Shown piece after piece: positions 1 through 6,660 of a DNA stretch of 13,811 nucleotides (position 1 is its first letter; each line of letters begins with the position of its first letter). The translations under genes were made by a program, and so were the position numbers. Under the pieces are notes generated by a model, which worked only from the letters and a program-made list of their open reading frames with translations, was not told where the DNA came from and ran no database searches. This DNA is from JAZDEL01 sp043820655. Lineage in GTDB: Archaea; Iainarchaeota; Iainarchaeia; Iainarchaeales; JAZDEL01. The stretch spans positions 1 through 13,811 of the forward strand of contig JBDRDO010000062.1 in the NCBI GenBank assembly GCA_043820655.1. The letters run 5' to 3'.

Positions 1-197
1 GCACTGTTGAGGAAGCCGCCCAATTCGTGGAGGAACTTTTGCTTGCCCTGCACTCCCCCACTAAACTCTCCGAACTCGGCGTAAAGGAAAGCGATATGGA
101 TGCAATTGTGCAGGATGCGATGCGCCCGAATATGAAAACAAATCCGCGTTCCGTTAGTAAAAAAGAACTGAAAGAGCTCCTGCGCGCGATGCTCTAG
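1..197 (+). CDS. C-terminal end of an iron-containing alcohol dehydrogenase-like protein (5'-partial)
   Basis: An open frame runs from the window edge (first full codon at base 3) to a TAG at 195-197, giving about 64 residues. The end reads like the C-terminal helical bundle of group III (iron-dependent) alcohol dehydrogenases: a segment ELGVKESDMDAIVQDA, then an asparagine-proline-arginine element (NPRSVSKKEL) and a final hydrophobic helix ending LLRAML. In that family the tail follows the pattern 'elGv.eedl..ia..a....nPr..t.eel..ll..al'. The metal-binding and NAD-binding parts lie outside the window, so the substrate cannot be inferred. It is convergent with the folC-like gene, and the two genes share the palindrome CTAG at 194-197 as overlapping stop codons, leaving no room for a terminator between them. 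The assignment rests on the tail alone. Confidence 0.6.
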   Translation, partial: TVEEAAQFVEELLLALHSPTKLSELGVKESDMDAIVQDAMRPNMKTNPRSVSKKELKELLRAML

Positions 198-1393
198 CTT
201 TTGCCCGCACTTAGTGCTTCCGCAACAACATAATGCGAACCGCAGACAAGAATCAAATCATCCTTTCCCGCAATTCTTTTTGCCTTTTTCACAGCAGCCT
301 TTACACTGAGTGCGGTTTCATATTTTCCCTTTGCCCATTTCGCCTGCCCTAGAAACCGTGTTATTTTTCTTGTGTCCAGCGCCCTCGGGCTTTTTGCAGG
401 CACAATAAATGCATAATCAAACCTCAATGCATTTAGCATGCCTTTGTAATCCTTGTCCTTCAGGCAGCCAAACACCAGAATTAATTTGTTGTATTTGAAA
501 TCATTTAGTGCCTGCGCAACCGCCTTGCACCCCGCAGAATTGTGGGCAACATCGGCAATAACAAACGGTTTCTTTTGCAGAGTTTGCATCCGCCCCTGCA
601 CACGAACTTCCGCAAGCCCCTTCCTAATTGCCTTTTCATTTATTTTTATGCCCTCTTTTTCCAATGCGCGCACTGCAGAAACCGCAAGCGCGGCATTCCT
701 TTTCTGGTGCGCCCCCATTATGCCAAGATTGCGCGCAGAAATTCCGCGCGTGATAATTAATTTTGATTTTTTCTCCCGTGCGATTTTTGAAATTTCCTCA
801 AACCCCGCATTATCCTTCGCAACAACCGTACTTGAACCCTGTTTTATTATCCCCGCCTTCTCCCCCGCAATTCTTTTCACGGTTTTCCCCAGGGTTTCCG
901 TGTGCTCAAGGGAAATGTCCGTGAAAACGTTTACTGCCCCGCGGCAGATATTTGTTGCATCCAGCCTGCCGCCAAGCCCCGCCTCCATCACGGCAACATC
1001 AACCCTTTTCCGCATGAAATATAAAATCGCAAGCACAGTGAGATACTCAAACTGCGTGGGCTTTTTGTGCATTGCGCCCGCGGCAATGTGAAGTTCCGAA
1101 AGCAGTGCCGCGAATTCGCCTTTTCCTATTTTTCTGCCGTTTATTTTTATCCTTTCCCTGAATTCAAGCAGGTGCGGGGATGTGTAAAGCCCGATCATGT
1201 ATTTCTGCCCGAGAATCTGTGCAATCATCGCACCTGTGCTTCCCTTTCCGTTTGTGCCCGCAACATGCACAACTGTAAACGCCGATGAATAAGCCCCTGC
1301 GCGTGCTGCAAGCTCCCTCACAGAATTAAGCCCGAACCCCTTGTGCGGGTTTTCAAGTTTATTAAGAAACCTTACTGCCGCGGCATAATTCAT
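194..1393 (-). CDS. folC: Mur ligase family protein, folylpolyglutamate/dihydrofolate synthase-like (FolC)
   Basis: 399 residues, close to the usual 400-430 of FolC. FolC enzymes use ATP to join glutamate to dihydropteroate or to folates in the cytoplasm. Visible family marks are the P-loop GTNGKGS at 46-52 preceded by VVHVA, TSPHLLEFRERI at 71-82, EAGLGGRLDATN at 137-148, GEKAGIIK at 177-184, the HQKRN segment at 229-233, VQGRMQ at 265-270 (the usual 'GR' element at the substrate side), DVAHNSAG at 281-288 and GSHYVVAEA at 385-393. The ATG at 1393 lies 15 nt beyond the stop of the HTH gene, so it is the third gene of the UbiA-HTH-FolC operon. In archaea, relatives may act on other pterins (methanopterin side chains) or other glutamyl acceptors, so the exact substrate is inferred. 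The family call is secure; the substrate is not. Confidence 0.87.
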   Translation of the reverse strand: MNYAAAVRFLNKLENPHKGFGLNSVRELAARAGAYSSAFTVVHVAGTNGKGSTGAMIAQILGQKYMIGLYTSPHLLEFRERIKINGRKIGKGEFAALLSELHIAAGAMHKKPTQFEYLTVLAILYFMRKRVDVAVMEAGLGGRLDATNICRGAVNVFTDISLEHTETLGKTVKRIAGEKAGIIKQGSSTVVAKDNAGFEEISKIAREKKSKLIITRGISARNLGIMGAHQKRNAALAVSAVRALEKEGIKINEKAIRKGLAEVRVQGRMQTLQKKPFVIADVAHNSAGCKAVAQALNDFKYNKLILVFGCLKDKDYKGMLNALRFDYAFIVPAKSPRALDTRKITRFLGQAKWAKGKYETALSVKAAVKKAKRIAGKDDLILVCGSHYVVAEALSAGKS

Positions 1394-1408
1394 GCAATCC
1401 GCCCCTGC

Positions 1409-2329
1409 CTATAACTCCGCTTCCCCTTTCTTTTCCTTTATGAGCCTTATCAAATCCTTTCCTTTGCTCAGCGCATCAAGCTCATCCTCCTTAACCACAG
1501 GCACGCCATACGCCTGCCCCTGCCTGAACTCCTTCGCAACAACAACCCCCTCATGCCCGAACGCGCCCTTCGCCTTCCCCAGTTGTTCCGCCCTGTGCAG
1601 GACATCCCTCCTGTTTTTCCCTCTGCCTATCAAAAGTTCCTCCCCGGGCTTTGAATATGCATGGAAAGGCGCATGCCTGAATTCCGCAAGGTCAATCCCC
1701 AGATTCTGTATCTTCCGCATCACCTCATCCTTCATCTCTATGTCAAATTCCGCCTCCCCCGCGGGCGTGAACAAATCAACCTTTCTTATGAGCTTCTCAT
1801 GCAGTTCATCCTCCAGCCTTTTTGCTGTGCCCAGTGAGGCCCCAAAGCCCTTTTCATATCTGTGTATGCTTTCCGCAGTTGAATCAACCCTGTTTGCAAG
1901 CTCATCCAGCGTAAGCCCAAGCGCCTTTCTCTTCCCGTGCAGCCTTTCCGCATCAAGTGCAACAACCTCCCGTCCCTTAAAGCACCTCACGCCAGGCATC
2001 TTCTCATCAAGCGCATTCTTCAGCGTGCCGACAGTAACCACAGGCAGGCCATACCGCTCATAAACAGTCCCGTCCTTAAGCGTGAATGCCTTTGCCTTTA
2101 TCCCCACAATAATCGCATTTACCCCCAATACGCGCCCCACTTTCACAAGCTCGGCGGCCTGCCCCTGCCTTATTGCATCAATATTCCCGTATGCCTTCAC
2201 CGCAAGCGTTGCCTGCGCACCGCGCGCTATGATGTCAAAACAAGAATTTGTGTGCGTGAAAAGGATTATCCCGAAGCCACGCTCCTTAAGCGCCTGCGCA
2301 ATTTTCCCAAGCAGCAGTTCCCTTTCCAT
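1409..2329 (-). CDS. Archaeal XRE-type HTH transcriptional regulator (COG1395-like)
   Basis: 306 residues. The N-terminal part (about 1-115) is an alpha/beta domain rich in hydrophobic strands (IILFTHT, DIIARG, NAIIVGIKA, LPVVTVGTL) and looks like the nuclease-like fold of this archaeal regulator family. A Cro/C1-type helix-turn-helix follows at about 127-180, with the core LGLTLDELANRVDSTAESIHRYE at 137-159. A second alpha/beta domain at about 200-300 contains FGHEGVVVAKEF. This order and length match the 'putative HTH-type transcriptional regulatory protein' family found across archaea (COG1395), whose targets are mostly unknown. Its ATG directly follows the TGA of the UbiA gene (TGAATG, zero spacing) and I see no clear Shine-Dalgarno sequence, so translation is probably coupled. 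The pairing with a lipid-synthesis gene suggests, but does not show, a role in lipid or growth control. Confidence 0.82.
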   Translation of the reverse strand: MERELLLGKIAQALKERGFGIILFTHTNSCFDIIARGAQATLAVKAYGNIDAIRQGQAAELVKVGRVLGVNAIIVGIKAKAFTLKDGTVYERYGLPVVTVGTLKNALDEKMPGVRCFKGREVVALDAERLHGKRKALGLTLDELANRVDSTAESIHRYEKGFGASLGTAKRLEDELHEKLIRKVDLFTPAGEAEFDIEMKDEVMRKIQNLGIDLAEFRHAPFHAYSKPGEELLIGRGKNRRDVLHRAEQLGKAKGAFGHEGVVVAKEFRQGQAYGVPVVKEDELDALSKGKDLIRLIKEKKGEAEL

Positions 2330-3154
2330 TCAGAAAACCCCGGCAACAAATGCCAGCAGTGCGATTCCCATTGCGTATTTGCTGTACTTCTGCGCCTCCC
2401 CTGTTTTTCCCCTCACAAGGCGGTCAAATGAATAGTAAAACGCAACGCTTGCAAGCGCCATGAATATGAGGTAAAAAATCCCCTGCAGCATCCCCATTGC
2501 CCAGACAAAAAAACCGATTGCAATTGCCGTGCCGTAAAGCAAAAACACGATATACCTCACAATCTTCTCGGGCAGCATCATCGGCAGTGTCCTCTTCCTG
2601 CCAATATCCCCCCCTATGTCCTGCATGTCCTTTATTATTTCCCTTGCGCCGTTCGCAAGCAGTGCCGCAAACGCAAGGTAAATAACAACACTATAATTTC
2701 CCGCAATTGCCGCACCATAAATTAATGTAATTGCCGTGCCCCCAGCAACAACCCAGTTCCCTATGTACTTATGCCCCTGCATCTTTGCGGAATAGGCATA
2801 CAGCAGTGCGGAATAAAACAGCGCAATAATGAACGCATCCGTATTTATGAAATATGAAACCGCAATTCCAATTGCGAACAGCGCGATTGCGAAATTCCTT
2901 GCCCCTTTTGCGCTCGCCCTTCCCGCGGGAATCGGCTTCTTCGGGTTTAACTTTTTGTCAACTTCCGCATCATAAAAATCATTTATCGCCTGCCCCGCAC
3001 CGCAGATTACAAACGCGGAAAACATCCCAAGCAAAAGCGCAAAAGGAAATGCAATCCCCCTGATTGCAACGCTAAGCCCTATGAAAACAGCGGCAGCTGC
3101 CATAACACAATTGAATGGCCGCATCAGCTCCGAATAAGCCCGTGCATCCAGCAT
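2330..3154 (-). CDS. ubiA: Digeranylgeranylglyceryl phosphate synthase (UbiA prenyltransferase family)
   Basis: 274 residues with about eight membrane-spanning segments. The enzyme transfers a second geranylgeranyl chain to geranylgeranylglyceryl phosphate, the second ether bond of archaeal membrane lipids. The N-terminus (YSELMRPFNCVMAA, 7-20) matches the archaeal DGGGP-synthase type. The first Asp-rich motif is NDFYDAEVD at 58-66 followed by NPKKPIPAG. The second is KDMQDIGGD at 175-183 followed by RKRTLP. Both should bind Mg-diphosphate at the cytoplasmic face. Related UbiA enzymes make quinones or heme A, but the RPFNC start and NPKKPIPAGR element favour the lipid enzyme. It is the first gene of the operon, with a TATA box centred about 28 nt upstream of the ATG at 3154, which implies a leaderless mRNA. 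Confidence 0.88.
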   Translation of the reverse strand: MLDARAYSELMRPFNCVMAAAAVFIGLSVAIRGIAFPFALLLGMFSAFVICGAGQAINDFYDAEVDKKLNPKKPIPAGRASAKGARNFAIALFAIGIAVSYFINTDAFIIALFYSALLYAYSAKMQGHKYIGNWVVAGGTAITLIYGAAIAGNYSVVIYLAFAALLANGAREIIKDMQDIGGDIGRKRTLPMMLPEKIVRYIVFLLYGTAIAIGFFVWAMGMLQGIFYLIFMALASVAFYYSFDRLVRGKTGEAQKYSKYAMGIALLAFVAGVF

Positions 3155-3175
3155 GTACTATATATGAAATAATAA

Positions 3176-3189
3176 GTTATTTAAATAAC
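3176..3189 (-). promoter_or_regulatory. TATA box of the ubiA operon inside a 14-bp palindrome
   Basis: The 14 bases gttatttaaataac form a perfect palindrome with the TATA-like core TTTAAATA. The centre (about 3182) is 28 nt upstream of the A of the ubiA ATG, the distance expected when transcription starts at or next to the start codon. The reverse orientation has no gene to serve, because the neighbour ends at 3211 on the same strand. Confidence 0.6.
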
Positions 3190-3210
3190 CCGCACCCTGC
3201 GCCTATTGAT

Positions 3211-3858
3211 TCAGCAGTCAACGGAGAACGTGTCTTCGGCATACCTGCCGTCCTCAAGTATAACCGCAACAGAAACGCTTGACGCGCCTCCCACGGAAAT
3301 CACGGAGGCATCTACTGCAAGGTTAATCAGTTCAGTTGAGTCCTTCTTAAGGCTGAATTTCTTATTGAAGGTTTCCTCATTGGAGGTTCCGGAAGTTGCG
3401 GCCTTAATTGTTAGTTTGCCGTCATATGCAAAGTCGCCCTTTCCCTCAAGCGTAACAGTCCTTATTATGACCTCCCCGCCGTTGCACATTGTGGAAATCT
3501 TATTTATTTCAAAATCATCAATCATTTTAAGCGTTATCTCAGGTTCGGGTTCCGGCTCCGGTTCAGGTGGGGCGGTTGTGGTTGTTGTATTTGTTGTATT
3601 CGTTGTGCCTGTTCCGCTACCCGTGCTTGTGCCTGTTGCTGCTGTTGTGCTCCCCGAACTTCCAGTTCCTGCAATTGGGGCCATTGCCCCGCCGGAAACT
3701 ACCGCAGTTCCCGCAGGCGTAGGTGCAACATCGGTTCCCGCAGGCTGCAATACAAAAAGCCATATTGCCGCGCCCGCAACAATCAAAAGCAGAAACCCGA
3801 CAAGCGCTATAATAATGAATGCCGCAATCCCTACCACAATCCAGGCCATCCTGTCCAT
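3211..3858 (-). CDS. Membrane-anchored cell-surface protein with Thr/Ser/Gly stalk
   Basis: 215 residues; I do not recognise the family. The N-terminus (MDRMAWIV...) carries one long hydrophobic segment at about 6-37 with no cleavage site, so it is a signal anchor. Residues 40-97 form a low-complexity stalk very rich in Thr, Ser, Gly and Ala, with N-T-T sequons at 87-92 that could be N-glycosylated. A proline-glutamate run (PPEPEPEPEPE, 97-107) leads to a C-terminal domain of about 105 residues made of short beta strands. Two cysteines, C125 and the terminal C215, could form a disulfide outside the cell. The layout is that of a surface-displayed single-domain protein. It has its own promoter and a separate transcript from ubiA and thiM. 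A second in-frame ATG three codons in is possible, but the TATA spacing favours 3858. Confidence 0.75.
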   Translation of the reverse strand: MDRMAWIVVGIAAFIIIALVGFLLLIVAGAAIWLFVLQPAGTDVAPTPAGTAVVSGGAMAPIAGTGSSGSTTAATGTSTGSGTGTTNTTNTTTTTAPPEPEPEPEPEITLKMIDDFEINKISTMCNGGEVIIRTVTLEGKGDFAYDGKLTIKAATSGTSNEETFNKKFSLKKDSTELINLAVDASVISVGGASSVSVAVILEDGRYAEDTFSVDC

Positions 3859-3880
3859 ACTATCCTAGTGAGCGGTTGTG

Positions 3881-3890
3881 TTTAAATAAT
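3881..3890 (-). promoter_or_regulatory. TATA box for the stalk protein gene
   Basis: The minus strand reads ATTATTTAAA, centred about 27 nt upstream of the ATG at 3858. This spacing again predicts a leaderless transcript and supports the upstream of the two nearby ATG codons. Confidence 0.5.
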
Positions 3891-3925
3891 TTTCCACGCC
3901 TCCCCCTCATCCCCCCGCAGTGTAA

Positions 3926-3935
3926 AAATATAAAA
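3926..3935 (+). promoter_or_regulatory. TATA box for the thiamine operon
   Basis: The bases aaatataaaa are centred 36-37 nt upstream of the thiM ATG at 3967, so transcription should start near 3956 with a leader of only about ten bases. There is no room for, and no sign of, a TPP riboswitch between this box and the gene. The promoter is back to back with that of the stalk protein gene. Confidence 0.5.
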
Positions 3936-3966
3936 CCCTTGCAACCTATGTTATACTGTTGATAAA

Positions 3967-4776
3967 ATGCCCTTTGATTTTGACATTCCCCCAATCCTTG
4001 CAACACTGCGCGCGAAAAAGCCACTTGTGCACCACATAACAAACTGGGTCACAATTTATGACTGCGCCAATGCAACACGTGCAATAGGTGCCTTGCCTGT
4101 AATGGCACACGCCCCCGAGGAAGTTGAGCAAATGTCAGGCATAAGCTCCGCGCTTGTCCTTAACATAGGCACCCTTACCCCCGCGCTTGTTGATGCAATG
4201 CTTCTTGCGGGAAAATCCGCAAACGCAAAGAAAATCCCGATTGTCCTTGATGCCGTGGGTGCAGGGGCAACAGACCTCAGGACAAAAAAGGCGCTTGAAC
4301 TTATTGAAAAACTTGAAATAGGAATCATAAAGGGCAATGCCGGGGAAATTGCAATTCTTGCAGGCGCTTCTGCAGAGGTAAAGGGCGTTGAGTCAATGGG
4401 GGTTGAAGGAGATATAAAGGAAATTGCACAGAAACTCTCGGAAACTACGGGCGCTGTTGTTGTTGCAACAGGTGCGGAAGATTTTGTTGTTGATGCAAAG
4501 GCAAATCTTACGTACACAATCCGCAACGGCCATGAAAGAATGGGTTCAGTTGTGGGAACAGGCTGTGTTTCCGCCTCAATCATAGGTTCATTTGCCGCTG
4601 TTGAGCCAAACCTTGCCCACGCAGCTGCCGCAGCACTGTGTTGCTTTGGCATTGCCGGTGAGCTTGCCTCACTCAATGAACATGCACGCGGTCCCGGCAC
4701 ATATCTCCACACATTGATTGATGAACTTTCGCTCCTTGACGCCGCGAAAATTAAAGAAATGCAAAAAGTGGAGTGA
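3967..4776 (+). CDS. thiM: Hydroxyethylthiazole kinase (ThiM)
   Basis: 269 residues, the normal length for ThiM. The enzyme phosphorylates 4-methyl-5-(2-hydroxyethyl)thiazole with ATP in the thiazole salvage branch of thiamine synthesis. Family signatures are PLVHHITNWVTIYDCAN at 19-35, IVLDAVGAGAT at 92-102 followed by R105, IIKGNAGEI at 120-128, and GSVVGTGC at 193-200 with the catalytic cysteine C200. The C-terminal helices carry GIAGELA and RGPGTY, also typical. It is the first gene of the thi operon. Its stop (4774-4776) lies 7 nt before the thiE ATG, and the bases GGAGTGA at 4770-4776 serve as the thiE ribosome-binding site. Confidence 0.95.
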   Translation: MPFDFDIPPILATLRAKKPLVHHITNWVTIYDCANATRAIGALPVMAHAPEEVEQMSGISSALVLNIGTLTPALVDAMLLAGKSANAKKIPIVLDAVGAGATDLRTKKALELIEKLEIGIIKGNAGEIAILAGASAEVKGVESMGVEGDIKEIAQKLSETTGAVVVATGAEDFVVDAKANLTYTIRNGHERMGSVVGTGCVSASIIGSFAAVEPNLAHAAAAALCCFGIAGELASLNEHARGPGTYLHTLIDELSLLDAAKIKEMQKVE

Positions 4777-4783
4777 ATGCAAA

Positions 4784-5407
4784 ATGCTGCCCTTTGATTT
4801 TTATTTCATCACAGACAGCAAACTGTCAAGGCAGGATAATGTTGCTGATGTGCGCTCTGCGCTTTCCGCAGGTGCGAAAATAATTCAGTATCGTGTCAAG
4901 GGCACACTCGGAAAAAAGGTGCTTGCCGAGGCACAGGAAATAAAACAATTATGTGATGAAACCAACGCAATGCTCATAATAAACGACAGCATTGAATTGT
5001 GCCTTGCTGTTAATGCCTCCGGCGTGCACCTTGGGCAGGATGACCTGCCGCTTGCCGTTGCGCGCAAACTCCTGCCTGATAAAGTAATCGGAATTACCGT
5101 GCACAATATACCGGAGGCCGAAACCGCGGAAAAGGAGGGTGCGGATTATCTGGGGGTTTCCCCGATATTTTCAACCTCCACAAAGGATGATGCAGGCACA
5201 CCCTGCGGCATCGCGCTTTTGCAGGAACTTAAACAAGTTACATCCCTGCCCCTTGTTGCAATCGGCGGCATAACTCCTGAAAATATTGGTGAAGTTCTGG
5301 AATCAGGGGCGTACGGTGTTGCGGCAATCTCCGCCACTGTTGCAACTAATAATGTTGAATCCGCAGTGCGGCAGTTCCGCGAAAAAATCACGGGGATGAG
5401 AAAATGA
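4784..5407 (+). CDS. thiE: Thiamine-phosphate synthase (ThiE)
   Basis: 207 residues from the ATG at 4784. The enzyme couples the pyrimidine diphosphate (HMP-PP) to thiazole phosphate, giving thiamine monophosphate. It is a TIM barrel with FYFITDSKL at 6-14, QYRVK at 35-39, LIINDSIELCLAVNASGVHLGQDDLP at 64-89 (described by position only), GADYLGVSPIFST at 119-131 followed by STK, and the phosphate-binding IGGITPENI at 160-168. The 4784 start is chosen over an in-frame ATG at 4718: the protein then begins with the usual first strand, the upstream start would overlap thiM by about 59 bases, and GGAGTGA sits 7 nt before 4784. The stop overlaps the thiC start (ATGA). Confidence 0.94.
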   Translation: MLPFDFYFITDSKLSRQDNVADVRSALSAGAKIIQYRVKGTLGKKVLAEAQEIKQLCDETNAMLIINDSIELCLAVNASGVHLGQDDLPLAVARKLLPDKVIGITVHNIPEAETAEKEGADYLGVSPIFSTSTKDDAGTPCGIALLQELKQVTSLPLVAIGGITPENIGEVLESGAYGVAAISATVATNNVESAVRQFREKITGMRK

Positions 5408-6660
5408 CACAGCTGCAGGATGCAATAAGCAAAAAGATTACTCCCGAAATGCTTGCTGTTGCAAAGGTCGAGCACATGGAGCCTGAGAAATTGCGCAGGG
5501 CAGTTGCGCTGGGCACAATCGTAATTCCCGCAAGTGCAGGGCACGCAAATGTCGTACCCATAGGAATAGGATCCGGCCTCCTCACAAAGGTAAACGCGAA
5601 TTTGGGCACGTCTCCTCCCTCTGCAAGCCTTTCCGCGGAGCTTGAAAAGCTTGATGCCGCAATTTCAGTGGGCGCGGACACTGTTATGGACCTGAGCACA
5701 GGCGGGGACATTGATGCTGTAAGGCGCGCGGTAATAAAAAAATCCCGGGTTCCTGTGGGAACAGTTCCCGTTTACCAGGCGATTGTTGAAAAGCACGGCA
5801 TAGACAATGTTTCTTCAGATGATTTCCTTAATGCAATTCAAAAGCACATAAATGACGGGGTTGATTTTATTACAGTTCATTCTGGCGTAACCCGTGCGGT
5901 ACTGCCGCACCTTCCCGAACGCACAGCGGGCGTTGTCAGCCGCGGCGGCACATTCCTTGTCCGCTGGATGAAACAGAACAACGCGGAAAACCCGCTGTAT
6001 GAAAATTTTGATTCCGTACTTGAAATGGCAAGGGAGCATGATGTTACGCTTTCACTTGGCGACGGATTGCGGCCCGGCTGCATTGCGGATGCAACCGACA
6101 GTGCGCAGCTTACTGAATTGAAAACACTTGGCAATCTTGTTTTGCGCTCCCGCGAAGCAGGGGTGCAGGTTATTGTGGAAGGCCCGGGCCACGTGCCTTT
6201 GCATGAGATTAAGAAAAATATTGACCTCCAAAAGCAGCACTGCCACGGCGCCCCGTTTTATGTTCTTGGCCCGCTTGTAACTGACATTGCCCCCGGCTAT
6301 GACCACATAACCTCCGCAATAGGAGGGGCTCTTGCCGCATATTACGGCGCATCCTTTCTCTGTTGTGTCACGCCAGCGGAGCATCTGCGCCTGCCGGATG
6401 TTGATGATTTGAAAGAGGGGGTAATTTCATCAAAAATTGCCGCGCACGCCGCGGATGTTGCCCGCGGAATTCCGCATGCAGCTGCCCTTGACCTTGCAAT
6501 GGCCCGCGCACGCAAGAAACTTGACTGGGCGGAAATGGAAAAACTTTCAATTGACGGCGAAAAATTCAGGAGATACCGTGCGGCCTCGGGCGCGAAAGGG
6601 GATGAATGCACAATGTGCGGCGATTTCTGCGTTATGAAGGTGCTGAAGGATGACGAGTAA
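5404..6660 (+). CDS. thiC: Phosphomethylpyrimidine synthase (ThiC)
   Basis: 418 residues, the short ThiC form without the long N-terminal extension seen in enterobacteria. It is a radical-SAM enzyme that rearranges aminoimidazole ribotide to HMP phosphate. Visible motifs are IPASAGH at 41-47, DLSTGGD at 96-102, the VPVGTVPVYQA segment at 116-126, SRGGT at 179-183, LGDGLRPG at 218-225, EGPGHVP at 259-265 and PGYDHITSAIGG at 297-308. The C-terminal iron-sulfur ligand set is C402-x2-C405-x3-C409, within CTMCGDFC. The ATG overlaps the thiE stop by four bases and the 3' end overlaps thiL by eleven, so the genes are co-transcribed and probably translationally coupled. The enzyme needs a [4Fe-4S] cluster and is oxygen sensitive, which suits an anaerobic or microaerobic life. 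Confidence 0.96.
   Translation: MTQLQDAISKKITPEMLAVAKVEHMEPEKLRRAVALGTIVIPASAGHANVVPIGIGSGLLTKVNANLGTSPPSASLSAELEKLDAAISVGADTVMDLSTGGDIDAVRRAVIKKSRVPVGTVPVYQAIVEKHGIDNVSSDDFLNAIQKHINDGVDFITVHSGVTRAVLPHLPERTAGVVSRGGTFLVRWMKQNNAENPLYENFDSVLEMAREHDVTLSLGDGLRPGCIADATDSAQLTELKTLGNLVLRSREAGVQVIVEGPGHVPLHEIKKNIDLQKQHCHGAPFYVLGPLVTDIAPGYDHITSAIGGALAAYYGASFLCCVTPAEHLRLPDVDDLKEGVISSKIAAHAADVARGIPHAAALDLAMARARKKLDWAEMEKLSIDGEKFRRYRAASGAKGDECTMCGDFCVMKVLKDDE

Noticed and set aside
453..1091. Long plus-strand open frame opposite the folC-like gene
   Set aside because: It is antisense to a gene with full family motifs, its translation has no domain-like pattern, and it has no promoter. The same holds for other frames overlapping real genes, such as 1392-2063, 4056-4712, 5388-5711 and 8608-9156.
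3891..3966. TPP riboswitch before thiM
   Set aside because: The space between promoter and ATG is about ten bases, and none of the conserved riboswitch core segments is present.
4718..4783. Upstream in-frame ATG for thiE
   Set aside because: It would add 22 residues with no family counterpart and overlap thiM by about 59 bases. The ATG at 4784 has a ribosome-binding site and starts at the first barrel strand.
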